Positions 8,331-17,030 of a DNA stretch of 64,000 bases are shown here, piece by piece. Made by a program: the position numbers and the translations under genes. Origin of the DNA: Fen-183 sp036504335 (GTDB lineage Bacteria > Acidobacteriota > Thermoanaerobaculia > UBA5066); NCBI GenBank assembly GCA_036504335.1, contig DASXVJ010000023.1, forward strand, positions 186,001 through 250,000. Reading direction: 5' to 3'. The notes below the pieces were generated by a model. The model ran no database searches, had not been told where the DNA came from, and saw nothing but the letters and a program-made list of their open reading frames with translations. Position 1 is the stretch's first letter; the number at the start of each line of letters is the position of its first letter.

Positions 8331-9563
8331 TTGCCTGAGATAGAGATCCGATCGCGATCGAACCGCATCGACGCCCTCGACGTCGTGCGCGGGCTCGTCA
8401 TGGTCGTGATGGCGCTCGACCACGTGCGGGCTTACGTCTCGAGCGTCCCGTTCGACCCGGTCGACATGGCGCGCACGTACCCGGCGCTCTTCACCACGCG
8501 CTGGATCACGCACTTCTGCGCGCCCGCGTTCAGCTTCCTCGCGGGGACGGGCGCCTTCCTGTCCCTCTCGAGGGGGAAGACGCCCGAGAGCCTCGCGTGT
8601 TTCCTCGCGAGCCGCGGCCTCTTCCTGATCGCGCTCGAGTTTGTCGTCCTCAGGTTCGTGTGGCTCTTCAACCTCTGGCCCATGGGCTTTCTCGCGACGC
8701 TCTGGTCGCTCGGGATCGCGATGCTCGTCCTCGCACTCCTCGTGCGGATGCGCCTCGGACCGTGGCCGATCGCGGCGGCCGGGGCCGTCCTCGTCGCGGG
8801 GCACAACGCGTTCGATTTCGTCGACAGACTGCCGCTGACGGGCTTCGCCGCTGCCGCCTGGAAGGTCCTCCACGCGGGCGGGATGATCCCGTTCGGGACG
8901 CCGCCGCCCGGGTTCCCGCTGCCCGGACTCTTCACCCTCGAGGTCGGGTATCCGGCGATCCCGTGGCCCGGCGTCATGGCGCTCGGCTACGCGTTCGGCG
9001 CCGTCCTCGCGAAACCGGGGAAGGAGCGCCGGCGCGTCGTTCTCGCTCTCGGCTTCGCGGCGACCGTCGCGTTCGTCGTCCTGCGCCTCGCGAACGCTTA
9101 CGGCGACGCGCGGGCCTGGGCGCCGCAGAGGAGCGCCGCGATGACGCTCGCCGCTTTCCTGAATTGCGAGAAGTACCCGCCGTCGCTGTGCTTCCTCCTC
9201 ATGACGCTCGGCCCCGTCCTGATGGTTTTTGCGTGGTGCGACCGGACGCCGGGCCCAGCCGGGCGCGCACTCTCCGTCTATGGGCGCGTCCCGATGTTCT
9301 TCTACGTCGCGCACCTGCCCCTCGTCCACCTCCTCGCCGTCGCCGTCGCGGCCGTGCAGGCGGGCGGTCTCTCGGGGCCTCTCGTGCGCTGGGCGGCGTT
9401 CCAGTCGCCGTCGTTCGTCGTCCCGCCGCCCTCCGGGTTCGGCCTTTCCCTCCCGGGCGTCTACGCGCTCTGGATCGGCGTCGTCCTCGCGCTCTACGTG
9501 CCCTGCGTGCGCTACGGCGCATTCAAGGCGAAGAGCCGCGCGGTCTGGACGACGTACCTCTAG
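8331..9563 (+). CDS. DUF1624/heparan-alpha-glucosaminide acetyltransferase-like membrane protein
   Basis: A polytopic membrane protein of 410 aa with about ten hydrophobic segments. The N-terminal signature RIDALDVVRGLVMVVMALDH, with an Asp-His pair in the first segment, is typical of the DUF1624/HGSNAT-like acyltransferase family, which acetylates amino sugars or polysaccharides across the membrane. The start is TTG at 8331, 12 bp after ettA, and the residues before RIDALD (PEIEIRSRSN) match family N-termini. The substrate is unknown. A second, distinct HGSNAT-like gene lies at 22.8 kb. Confidence 0.8.
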   Translation: MPEIEIRSRSNRIDALDVVRGLVMVVMALDHVRAYVSSVPFDPVDMARTYPALFTTRWITHFCAPAFSFLAGTGAFLSLSRGKTPESLACFLASRGLFLIALEFVVLRFVWLFNLWPMGFLATLWSLGIAMLVLALLVRMRLGPWPIAAAGAVLVAGHNAFDFVDRLPLTGFAAAAWKVLHAGGMIPFGTPPPGFPLPGLFTLEVGYPAIPWPGVMALGYAFGAVLAKPGKERRRVVLALGFAATVAFVVLRLANAYGDARAWAPQRSAAMTLAAFLNCEKYPPSLCFLLMTLGPVLMVFAWCDRTPGPAGRALSVYGRVPMFFYVAHLPLVHLLAVAVAAVQAGGLSGPLVRWAAFQSPSFVVPPPSGFGLSLPGVYALWIGVVLALYVPCVRYGAFKAKSRAVWTTYL

Positions 9564-9572
9564 CGCGGCCGC

Positions 9573-10475
9573 TCAGCCGGCATTCGAGACGGGGCGCAGC
9601 GTCCGGAAGAAGCCGCGGACGAGCGTGGACGCGACGTGCGCCCGATAGGCCGCGGTCGAGCGCACGTCGTCGATCGGCGCGATGTCGCGCTGCACCGCGG
9701 CGTCGAGCTGGTCGTCGGGCACGGCGAGCGGGCCCGGCGACACCGCGAGAGCCCGCACGGTGGGAAGCGCCACCGTCACGGGCGCCACGGAGCCCATCCC
9801 GAGCCCGACCCTCACGCAGCGGCCGCGCTCGTACTCGCCGACCGCCGCGAGGGCGACCTTCGAGATCGACTGCGCCGCGCGCGTCCCGACCTTGCGCCAG
9901 AGCTGGTGCGCGCCGGACTTCGGCAGGGTGAACTCGACCCGCACGAGGATCTCGTCGGCGGCGCGCGCCGTGCGCCGGTAGCCCGTGAACCACTGTCCGA
10001 TCGGGACGCGCCGCTCGCCGAGCACGCTTGCCAGGACGACGTCCGCGTCGAGCGCCATGAGGGCGGCGCTCCCGTCGGCGGCGGGCGACGCGGTCGCCAG
10101 GTTTCCGCCGAGCGTTCCACGCGCCTGGATCTGCACGGCGCCGACGTCGCGTGCCATCGCCGTGAGCATCGGAACGCGGCGCGTGAGGACGGCGTGATGA
10201 CGCACCTCGAGGTACGTCGCCGCCGCCCCGATCACGGCCCGCTCGCCCGCGATCTTCACTCCGAGGAGCTCGGGGACGCGCGAGACGTCGAGGACCAGCG
10301 GCAGCTCGCCGCCGAGCGAGAGCGGCGCGAGCCGCTGGGAGACGATCCAGTCGGTGCCGCCCGCGACGAGGACGGTCTCCTCCCCCTTGCCGGCGCGGCG
10401 CGAAAGCGTCGCGCAGGCCTCGGCGAGGGACGCGGGCCGCTCGAAGGCGTGGAGGGGCAGCTCAGCCAGGCTCAC
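9573..10475 (-). CDS. FAD-binding subunit of a xanthine dehydrogenase-family enzyme
   Basis: The medium (FAD) subunit, 300 aa, of a molybdenum hydroxylase. The FAD-binding loop is VLVAGGTDWIVSQR and the second family motif is GGNLATASPAADG (about residues 110-125). It passes electrons from the 2Fe-2S subunit to NAD or another acceptor. It starts at a GTG (10475) and overlaps the end of the 2Fe-2S gene by 14 bp, so translation is probably coupled. It is the last gene of the four-gene minus-strand unit that begins at 14098. Confidence 0.9.
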   Translation of the reverse strand: MSLAELPLHAFERPASLAEACATLSRRAGKGEETVLVAGGTDWIVSQRLAPLSLGGELPLVLDVSRVPELLGVKIAGERAVIGAAATYLEVRHHAVLTRRVPMLTAMARDVGAVQIQARGTLGGNLATASPAADGSAALMALDADVVLASVLGERRVPIGQWFTGYRRTARAADEILVRVEFTLPKSGAHQLWRKVGTRAAQSISKVALAAVGEYERGRCVRVGLGMGSVAPVTVALPTVRALAVSPGPLAVPDDQLDAAVQRDIAPIDDVRSTAAYRAHVASTLVRGFFRTLRPVSNAG

Positions 10476-10938
10476 GCGACGTCCTCTCCTTCGCGGCGGC
10501 TCGCACGGCCTCGACGATGCGCTGGTAGCCGGTGCAGCGGCAGAGGTTGCCCGCGAGCGCCTCGCGGATGTCCGTCTCGCCCGGCTGTGGAATCGCCGCG
10601 AGGAGCGCCTCGGCCGAGACGAGGAAGCCGGGCGTGCAGATCCCGCACTGCGCGCCGCCCTCCTTCACGAACGCCTCCTGGAGGGGCGAGAGGTGCTCGG
10701 GATCGCCGAGGCCTTCGACGGTCGTCACGGCGCGCCCCTCGACCTGTCCGAAGAGGACGAGGCACGCGTTCACGGGGGCGCCGTCGAGGAGGACGGTGCA
10801 CGATCCGCACTCGCCTTCGCCGCAGCCCTCTTTCGTGCCCGTCAGGCCGAGCGCCCCGCGCAGGACGTCGAGGAGCCGCGAGGAGGGCGGCGCGTCGACC
10901 GCCGCGGGTCGCCCGTTGAGGACGAAGCGCACGTTCAC
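10462..10938 (-). CDS. 2Fe-2S subunit of a xanthine dehydrogenase-family enzyme
   Basis: The small iron-sulfur subunit, 158 aa. The N-terminal plant-type ferredoxin cluster is GCGEGECGSCTVLLDGAPVNAC, and the C-terminal domain has CGICTPG and NLCRCTGYQ. The four cysteine pairs needed for two 2Fe-2S clusters are all present. The open frame extends far upstream, but the true start is the GTG at 10938 (VNVRFVLNG), which overlaps the stop of the molybdenum subunit gene in a GTGA. Confidence 0.93.
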   Translation of the reverse strand: MNVRFVLNGRPAAVDAPPSSRLLDVLRGALGLTGTKEGCGEGECGSCTVLLDGAPVNACLVLFGQVEGRAVTTVEGLGDPEHLSPLQEAFVKEGGAQCGICTPGFLVSAEALLAAIPQPGETDIREALAGNLCRCTGYQRIVEAVRAAAKERTSREPG

Positions 10939-13193
10939 CGCCGGGTCTCCTTCGAGAGCGCGAAGAGCGTCTCGGGCAGGAGCGGGAGGTCGTCGCAGAC
11001 GATTCCCGTCGCGTGCTCGACGGCCGCGGCGACCGCGGGCGCGCCGCCGTCCATCGGAATCTCGCCGAGGCCTTTGGCGCCCCCGCCGGGACCTCTCGAG
11101 AACGGGTCCTCGACGAGGAGCGTCGTGAAGCGCGGGGCGTCGAGGATCGTCGGGATCACGTAGTCCGTCAGGCGGGCGTTCACGACGCGGCCCTCGCGCA
11201 TCACGAGGTTTTCCTGGAGCGCCCAGCCGATCGCCTGCAGGAGGCCGCCCTCGATCTGGCCCTTGCAGTTGGTCGGGTGAATGGCCCTGCCGACGTCGTG
11301 CGCGCTCCAGAGGCCGAGCACGCTCGTCTCGAACGTGTCGAGGTCCACCTCGACCTCCGCGATCGCGCAGCCCCAGCCGTACACGGGGTACGCGTCGCCG
11401 CGATACGTGGCGTCGTCCCACGCGAGGCCCGGCGGCGGCTCGTACTCCCGCTCCACAGTGACGGTTCCGTGGGCCGCGAGGAGACGGCGGGCCGCGTCTT
11501 CGAACGAGCCGCCCTTCTGCTGGCGTTCTCCCTCGATCTGCGCGAAAAGCGACCGGGCGGCCGCCTCGAGGACGCCGCCCACGATCATCACGGTGCGCGA
11601 CGCGACCGTCGGCCCGGAGTCGGGCACGGCCGCCGTCGACGGCGTGGCGAACTCGACGCGATCCATCGAGACCCAGAGAGCCTCGGCCGCGATCTGACGG
11701 AAGACCGTCTCCGTGCCCTGTCCGATGTCCGTCGAGCCGCCGCGGACGCGGAAGCGGGCCCGGCCCGTCTGCGGGTCCGCCAGGAGGTCGACCGCGATGC
11801 GCGCGCGGTGCGCGAGCTCGCCCGAGCCCGTGAAGCCGGCGCCGTGAAGATAGACGCTCGCGCCGACGCCGCGGGCCTTGCGCGCCGTCACGGCGCCGGG
11901 CGGCGGGAGGCGGAACATGCCGGAGGCCGCCGGCGCAGGTGACGCGCGCCTTTCCTCCCACCGGCTCGCCTTCTTCGCCTCCTCGACGCAGCGGGCGACG
12001 CCGACGGACTCCTTCAGGAACTGGCCGGTCGGCGTCGTGTCCCCGACCCGCAGGAGGTTCTTCTCGCGCAGGAGAAGCGGGTCGAGGCGCAGCGTGCGCG
12101 CGATCCGGTCCATGTGCCGCTCCATGGCCCAGATCGTCTGGGGCGCGCCGAACCCCCGGAAGGCGCCGTTTGGAGGCGTGTTCGTGGCGACGGCCTGCGC
12201 CTCGATCGCGACGTGCTCCCAGCGGTAGGCGCCCGCGGCGTGGAGGGCGCCGCGCGAGAGGACGACGGGCGAGAGCGTCACGTACGCGCCTCCGTCGAGC
12301 ACGATCCGGATGGAAGCGGCGCGGAGCGTCCCGTCGCGGTCGCAGCCGGACGTGATCGACACGGAGGACGGGTGGCGCTTCGTCGTCGCCTCGATGTCCT
12401 CCTTGCGGTCGTAGATCATCTTCACGGGCCGGCCGCTCGCCTTCGCGAGGAGAAGGGCGTGCAGCGCGAGGATCGTCGGGTACTCCTCCTTGCCGCCGAA
12501 GCCGCCGCCCGTGACGGCCTGCGTCACGTCGACCCGCTCGTCCGTGAGCCCGAACGTCCGCTTGATCCCCTTGTGGATGTAGTACGGGCACTGGCACGAG
12601 GACAGGACGTGCGCTCCGCCGTCCTCGTCCCAGTGCGCGAGGACGCCCTGCGGCTCGAGGTAGACGTGCTCCTGGTGGGGCGTCGTGTACGTCCCCGAGA
12701 GCTGGACGGGGCAGGCCGCGATCGCGGCCGCCGCGTCGCCCTTCGCGATGTGGACGGTGCGGAAGACGTTGTCGGACCCGTAGATCTGCGCGCTGCGGGA
12801 GAGCGCGTCCGCCACGGTCAGGACCGGAGGCAGCGGCTCGATGTCGGCCCGGAGGTGCTGGAGAGCGCGTTGGACCCTCAGCCCGTCCTCGCCCGCGACG
12901 AGCGCGAGCGGCTCGCCCGCGTGCCGGACGTCGTCCGCCGCGAGGACGGGCTGGTCCTCCTCGATGAGGGCGACGACGTTCGCGGGGACGTTCTCCGCCG
13001 TGACGACCGTGAGGCCCGTCCAGTCGAAGGAAGGGTCCTTCGCGATGCCGCGCAGGCGGCCGCGTGCGACCGTCGAGCGCAGCGTGGCGCCCACCAATGT
13101 CCCCGGCACGGCGACGTCGTCGACGTAGCGCGCCCGCCCCGTGACCTTCGCGGGTCCGTCCGGGCGCGGGACGCTGCGGCCGACGAGCGCCAT
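10935..13193 (-). CDS. molybdopterin-binding large subunit of a xanthine dehydrogenase-family enzyme
   Basis: The catalytic molybdenum subunit, 752 aa, which hydroxylates an N-heterocycle or aldehyde. Landmarks are the a/b hammerhead start (GRARYVDDVAVPGTLVG), the cofactor loops TGGGFGGKEEYP, GAFRGFGAPQ and GQGTETVF, and the C-terminal GGGAKGLGEIP with the catalytic glutamate. The start at 13193 (MALVGRSVPRP) overlaps the preceding epimerase stop as ATGA, and the reading frame upstream of it is only the shadow of that gene. Xanthine is one possible substrate, but residues do not settle it. No signal peptide is seen, so the complex is cytoplasmic. Confidence 0.9.
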   Translation of the reverse strand: MALVGRSVPRPDGPAKVTGRARYVDDVAVPGTLVGATLRSTVARGRLRGIAKDPSFDWTGLTVVTAENVPANVVALIEEDQPVLAADDVRHAGEPLALVAGEDGLRVQRALQHLRADIEPLPPVLTVADALSRSAQIYGSDNVFRTVHIAKGDAAAAIAACPVQLSGTYTTPHQEHVYLEPQGVLAHWDEDGGAHVLSSCQCPYYIHKGIKRTFGLTDERVDVTQAVTGGGFGGKEEYPTILALHALLLAKASGRPVKMIYDRKEDIEATTKRHPSSVSITSGCDRDGTLRAASIRIVLDGGAYVTLSPVVLSRGALHAAGAYRWEHVAIEAQAVATNTPPNGAFRGFGAPQTIWAMERHMDRIARTLRLDPLLLREKNLLRVGDTTPTGQFLKESVGVARCVEEAKKASRWEERRASPAPAASGMFRLPPPGAVTARKARGVGASVYLHGAGFTGSGELAHRARIAVDLLADPQTGRARFRVRGGSTDIGQGTETVFRQIAAEALWVSMDRVEFATPSTAAVPDSGPTVASRTVMIVGGVLEAAARSLFAQIEGERQQKGGSFEDAARRLLAAHGTVTVEREYEPPPGLAWDDATYRGDAYPVYGWGCAIAEVEVDLDTFETSVLGLWSAHDVGRAIHPTNCKGQIEGGLLQAIGWALQENLVMREGRVVNARLTDYVIPTILDAPRFTTLLVEDPFSRGPGGGAKGLGEIPMDGGAPAVAAAVEHATGIVCDDLPLLPETLFALSKETRR

Positions 13194-14098
13194 CAGTCTC
13201 CGACGACGTCCTTCAGCGCGGGGAGGACGTCCTTGAAGCGGAACGTGAACCCGAGGCCGAGGGCTTTCCGGGGGACGACGCGCTGGCCGTCGAGGACGAC
13301 CGTCGCCATCTCGCCGAGCGCGAGCCGGATCGCGGCGGCGGGGGCCTTCGCGAAGCTCGGGCGGTGGAGCGCGCGGCCGAGAGCGGTCGCGAAGTCGCGC
13401 ATCGTGACGGGGTTCGGCGCCGTCGCGTTGACGGGGCCGGCGACCGCGGGGTTCTCGACGGTCCAGAGGTACATCTCGACGAGGTCGGCCTGGTGAATCC
13501 ACGACATCCACTGCCGGCCGCTGCCGAGCGGACCGCCGACGAACGCCTTGAACGGCGGGAGCATCTTCGCGAGGGCGCCTCCGCCGGCGCCGAGGACGAC
13601 CCCCGTCCGCAGCATCGCGACCCTCGTGCCGAGCGGCTCGAAGGCGCGCGCGGCGGCCTCCCACTCGACGCACAGGCGTGCGAGGAAGTCGTCGCCGGGG
13701 GACGCGCTCTCGTCGAGGATCTCGTCGCCGCGCGGGCCGTAGAAGCCGACCGCCGACGCGTTCACGAGGACCGCGGGCTTCTGCGCGGCCTTCTCGGCGG
13801 CCGCCTTCAGGCGCGCGGCGGCGTTGAGGCGGCTCGTCGCGATGCGCTCCTTGGCCGCGGCGGTCCAGCGCTGGGCGATCGTCTCTCCGGCGAGGTTCAC
13901 GAGGGCGCCGGCGCCGTCGACGAAGCCCTCCCACGCCGCGCCTTCCGCCCACGAGACGACGCGGACCTTCGGATGCACGTGGTCGCGCGAGCGCGACGCG
14001 TCGCGTGTGAGGGCGATCACGTCGTGACCCTTCGCGACGAGACGCTCGCACAGCTTCGGCCCGATGAAGCCGGTTCCACCGGTGACGATGACGCGCAT
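13193..14098 (-). CDS. TIGR01777-family NAD(P)-dependent epimerase
   Basis: An atypical short-chain dehydrogenase/epimerase (301 aa) with the Rossmann start VTGGTGFIGPKLCERL and a C-terminal DUF1731-like tail (RVVPRKALGLGFTFRFKDV). The YfcH/SulA-like family it belongs to has no firm biochemical role. It is the first gene of the operon that continues with the molybdenum hydroxylase subunits (4-bp overlap). A link to the substrate of that enzyme is possible but unproven. Confidence 0.88.
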   Translation of the reverse strand: MRVIVTGGTGFIGPKLCERLVAKGHDVIALTRDASRSRDHVHPKVRVVSWAEGAAWEGFVDGAGALVNLAGETIAQRWTAAAKERIATSRLNAAARLKAAAEKAAQKPAVLVNASAVGFYGPRGDEILDESASPGDDFLARLCVEWEAAARAFEPLGTRVAMLRTGVVLGAGGGALAKMLPPFKAFVGGPLGSGRQWMSWIHQADLVEMYLWTVENPAVAGPVNATAPNPVTMRDFATALGRALHRPSFAKAPAAAIRLALGEMATVVLDGQRVVPRKALGLGFTFRFKDVLPALKDVVGD

Positions 14099-14163
14099 CC
14101 GCTCTCCTTGTCCCCCGATCGTACCGAAATCGGACGGGCCGGGAGCGCCGTATCCTTTCGGGG

Positions 14164-15048
14164 GTGAGAGTTGTCCGCCGAGCCGCCGCCGCCGGATTCG
14201 CCGTCGCGCTTGCCGCGGGGCCAGCGGGCGCGTCCGACGTGGATCCGGTCGAGCTGATCCGGCGGGTCGTGAGGAGCCAGCGGCGAGTCGAGGCCGTCTT
14301 CGAGGGCGTGACGTTCGACCAGCGCGAGGTCCAGATCACGTGGGGGGCGAAGGGCCGCCCGGAGAAGGTCGAATCGCGCCTCTTCTACGTCTTCGCCGGC
14401 GAGAACGGCGCGGAGGGCTCCCGCGAGCTCGTCGAGGTCGACGGCCGCCCGGCGACGGAGGACGAAAAGAGAAAGGCCGCCGAGCGGGACGAAAAGAGCC
14501 GGAAGCGGCGCGTCGAGGAGAAGGCCGAGGCGGCGGCGAAGGCCCCGCCGCGCATAGCCGGCGACGAGGACGACCCGCTCGTCGGCTCGCGCCGGCTCTC
14601 GGAGCTCATCGGCCGGTATACGATCCGGCTCGTGGGCGAAGAGGTCATCGAGGGGCGGCTCGCCTACGTCCTCGACTTCTCCCCGAGCCCCACGGCCCCG
14701 GCTCCGAAGGGGCTCGGCGACCGCGCGCTGAACGCCCTCGAGGGCCGCGCCGTGATCGACGCCTCCACGTTCCAGGTCCGGTCGGTCGAGGCCCGCCTGA
14801 CCCGGCCCCTGAAGGTCGCCGGGGGCCTCGCCGCGAACGTGAAGGACGCGGACGTGTCGTACACGGGCCAGCCCGCCGGGGGCGGCCTCTGGTTCCCGTG
14901 CGCCGTGGACTTCCGCGTGACCGGCAAGACCGCGCTCTTCTTCCGTCTCGACACGTCGTTCCGGGCGACGTTCACGAACCTGAGGCGTTTCAACGTCGAA
15001 ACCGAAACGGACGTCCGCCCGGAGGCGGACGCCGGGAGCACACCATGA
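14164..15048 (+). CDS. exported LolA-like/outer-membrane-lipoprotein-sorting-like protein
   Basis: A 294-aa secreted protein of uncertain function. An N-terminal signal peptide ends near GPAGAS. The mature part begins with PVELIRRVVRSQRRVEAVFEGVTF and alternates beta-rich stretches with a charged insert of Lys/Glu/Arg (about residues 98-125). The phrases on property transfer (TYVLDF-type strand, IDASTFQVRSVEARL) resemble LolA/DUF4292-type beta-barrel half-shells. The start is the GTG at 14164, 65 bp from the divergent epimerase. It overlaps the next gene by 4 bp (ATGA), so the pair is an operon. Confidence 0.6.
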   Translation: MRVVRRAAAAGFAVALAAGPAGASDVDPVELIRRVVRSQRRVEAVFEGVTFDQREVQITWGAKGRPEKVESRLFYVFAGENGAEGSRELVEVDGRPATEDEKRKAAERDEKSRKRRVEEKAEAAAKAPPRIAGDEDDPLVGSRRLSELIGRYTIRLVGEEVIEGRLAYVLDFSPSPTAPAPKGLGDRALNALEGRAVIDASTFQVRSVEARLTRPLKVAGGLAANVKDADVSYTGQPAGGGLWFPCAVDFRVTGKTALFFRLDTSFRATFTNLRRFNVETETDVRPEADAGSTP

Positions 15049-15617
15049 CCCCTTCCCGCCGCCGCTCCGTTCTCCTCGCCGCCGGCGCATTCGTCGCCGC
15101 CGCCATGGGTTACGCCTACTGGCTCTCGCTCACGCCGGCCACGCACCCGGACCACGACCACGGGATCCTGAACCTCGACGCGGGGGGACGCCTCGTCGTC
15201 GAGACGCGCGACGGAAAGAGCCGCAACCTCGTCGGAAAGCCGGGCCATGCGCTCGTGCTGCACTTCTTCTCGACGGCGGCGCCCGGCGCCTCCGACGAGC
15301 TCGCGGGAATCTTCCTCCAGCAGGAGGCGCTCAAGGGCGACACGAGCGTCGAGTTCGTCCTCATCGCGCGCGAGAAGGATTTCGCTGCCCTGGACGCGTG
15401 GCTCAAGGAGAAAAGCCTCGTGCCGCCGTTCCCGCAGACGCTCGTGCTCGACCCATCGGGCGACGCGACGATGAAGCTCAACTCGAAGCGGCCGAGCGAG
15501 ACGATGTTTTTCGCGGCCGACGGCAAGCTCGCGTCGCAGGCGCGCGGCTCGCTCCGCTGGCCCGACGGCGCCGCCCCGCACCTCGCGAAGGCGCGGAGCG
15601 GCGAGGCGATCGAGTAG
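15045..15617 (+). CDS. membrane-anchored thioredoxin-fold protein lacking the CXXC motif
   Basis: A 190-aa protein with one N-terminal membrane anchor (about residues 9-28) and a periplasmic domain. The pattern VGKPGHALVLHFFSTAAPGASDEL looks like a TlpA/AhpC-type thioredoxin fold. In the place of the active-site Cys pair there is TAAPGAS, so no redox role is evident. Later segments (FVLIAREKDFAALDAWL, LVLDPSGDATMKL) fit the rest of the fold. It is translationally coupled to the LolA-like gene upstream. Confidence 0.6.
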   Translation: MTPSRRRSVLLAAGAFVAAAMGYAYWLSLTPATHPDHDHGILNLDAGGRLVVETRDGKSRNLVGKPGHALVLHFFSTAAPGASDELAGIFLQQEALKGDTSVEFVLIAREKDFAALDAWLKEKSLVPPFPQTLVLDPSGDATMKLNSKRPSETMFFAADGKLASQARGSLRWPDGAAPHLAKARSGEAIE

Positions 15618-15620
15618 CGG

Positions 15621-16094
15621 CTACTTCTTGGCCGGCGCGGGGTCGTCCGACGCCTGGTCGGAGACGTACTTCCAGGAGCCGTCCTTCTGCTGGGCGGCGA
15701 CCGCGCACCACCTCCCGACCTCCGTCGTCGGCGCGCCGCCGGCCTTCGGCACCGTCGTGATCTTGAAGGCACCCCAGCCCGCCGACACCTTGCCGGACGA
15801 CCGGTAGTGGTTGTCCATCACGGCGGCTTCCGTCACCTTGACTTCCTTGAGCCAGCCCGCGTAGGCGTCCGCAATCGCCTTCTTGCCCTTGATCGCGCCG
15901 CTCCCGGGAAGGACGAGGACGGCGTCGTCGGCGTAGAGCGCGGCGCACGCCGCCGCGTCGTTGGCGAGCATCGCCTTCGTCCACGCGCTGTCCAGGGTCA
16001 TCAGTCCGTGCCTGGGCGCCTCGTCGGCCGCCAGGGCGGGACCGGCCGCGAGAGCCACGCACGCGAGAAAACACGCCAGGATCGTCTTCTTCAT
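15621..16094 (-). CDS. exported SnoaL/DUF4440-type NTF2-like protein
   Basis: A 157-aa secreted protein with a signal peptide ending at ALAADE (about residue 23). The core HGLMTLDSAWTKAMLANDAAACAALYADDAVLVLPG, followed by IKGKKAIADAY, is the usual cone-shaped NTF2 fold of the DUF4440/SnoaL group. Such proteins bind small hydrophobic ligands or act as accessory domains, and no catalytic role can be assigned. The ATG at 16094 has GAAGGAGAA upstream. It is convergent with the thioredoxin-fold gene. Confidence 0.8.
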   Translation of the reverse strand: MKKTILACFLACVALAAGPALAADEAPRHGLMTLDSAWTKAMLANDAAACAALYADDAVLVLPGSGAIKGKKAIADAYAGWLKEVKVTEAAVMDNHYRSSGKVSAGWGAFKITTVPKAGGAPTTEVGRWCAVAAQQKDGSWKYVSDQASDDPAPAKK

Positions 16095-16142
16095 GGATTC
16101 TCCTTCCGTCTTCGGTTGGGACGGAGATTCTATCTCAGCGAA

Positions 16143-17030
16143 TCAGCGTCGCGACTCGCCGAGCGTGATCAGGACGACGGCCCCGACGATCACGGCGGCG
16201 GCGACGAGCGTCCGCGTCGAGACCGGCTCGGCGGCGAGGAGCCAGCCCAGGAACACGGCGACGACCGGGTTCACGAACGCGTACGTCGAGACGAGCGCCG
16301 GCGAGGCGGCGCGCAGCAGCCAGATGTACGCCGTGAACGCGACGAGCGAGCCGAAGACGACGAGGTAGGCGACGGCCGCGAGCGACCGGCCCGAGACGAG
16401 GGAGGGCGAGAAGCGCGCCCACTCGCCCGCGAACCCGGAGGCGCCGCCGAGGAGGGCGCCGCCCGCGAGCATCTGAAGGGCGGTCGCCTGGAGCGGCGAC
16501 GCGGACGGCTGGAAGTGGCGCGAGAGGAGGGAGCCGAGCGCCCACGCGAAGGCCGCGAACAGGACGGCCGCGGCGCCCCCGAGGTCCACGCGCTCGCCCC
16601 CGAGGCCGGCCGGCCCCACGAGGAGAACGACGCCGATGACCCCGAGCGCGACGCCGAAGAGAGCGCGGCCGGACGGACGCCGCCGCTCCTGGGGGAGCGT
16701 CGCCTGCAGGAGCACGATGAAGAGCGGCTCGACGGCGACGAGGAGGGCCGCGAGGCCGGAGGCGATCCGCAGCTCGGCCCAGACGACGCCGCCGTTGCCG
16801 CAGAGGAGCATGAGCCCGCCGGTCAGGAAGGCCGGGCCGAGGTCGCGAAGGGCGATGCGCGGCGCGCCGCGATATTTCACCCATGCGAGGAGGAGGCTGC
16901 CGGCCACGAGGTACCTCGCCGACGCCATCGTGAACGGCGGAATCGTCTCGAGGGCCCAGCGGATCGCGAGATACGTCGAGCCCCAGACGACGTAGATGAC
17001 GAGGAGCGCGGGGGCGACGCCGCGTTTCAC
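16143..17030 (-). CDS. EamA-family DMT transporter
   Basis: A 295-aa permease with ten predicted membrane helices arranged as two EamA repeats. The first begins VIYVVWGSTYLAIRWALE and the second GGAAAVLFAAFAWALGSLLSR. DMT transporters export amino acids, nucleotides or other metabolites, and the substrate is not evident. The GTG start at 17030 overlaps the upstream NlpC/beta-lactamase fusion gene by 4 bp. Cotranscription with a cell-wall enzyme hints at a muropeptide or amino acid substrate, which is inference. Confidence 0.87.
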   Translation of the reverse strand: MKRGVAPALLVIYVVWGSTYLAIRWALETIPPFTMASARYLVAGSLLLAWVKYRGAPRIALRDLGPAFLTGGLMLLCGNGGVVWAELRIASGLAALLVAVEPLFIVLLQATLPQERRRPSGRALFGVALGVIGVVLLVGPAGLGGERVDLGGAAAVLFAAFAWALGSLLSRHFQPSASPLQATALQMLAGGALLGGASGFAGEWARFSPSLVSGRSLAAVAYLVVFGSLVAFTAYIWLLRAASPALVSTYAFVNPVVAVFLGWLLAAEPVSTRTLVAAAVIVGAVVLITLGESRR

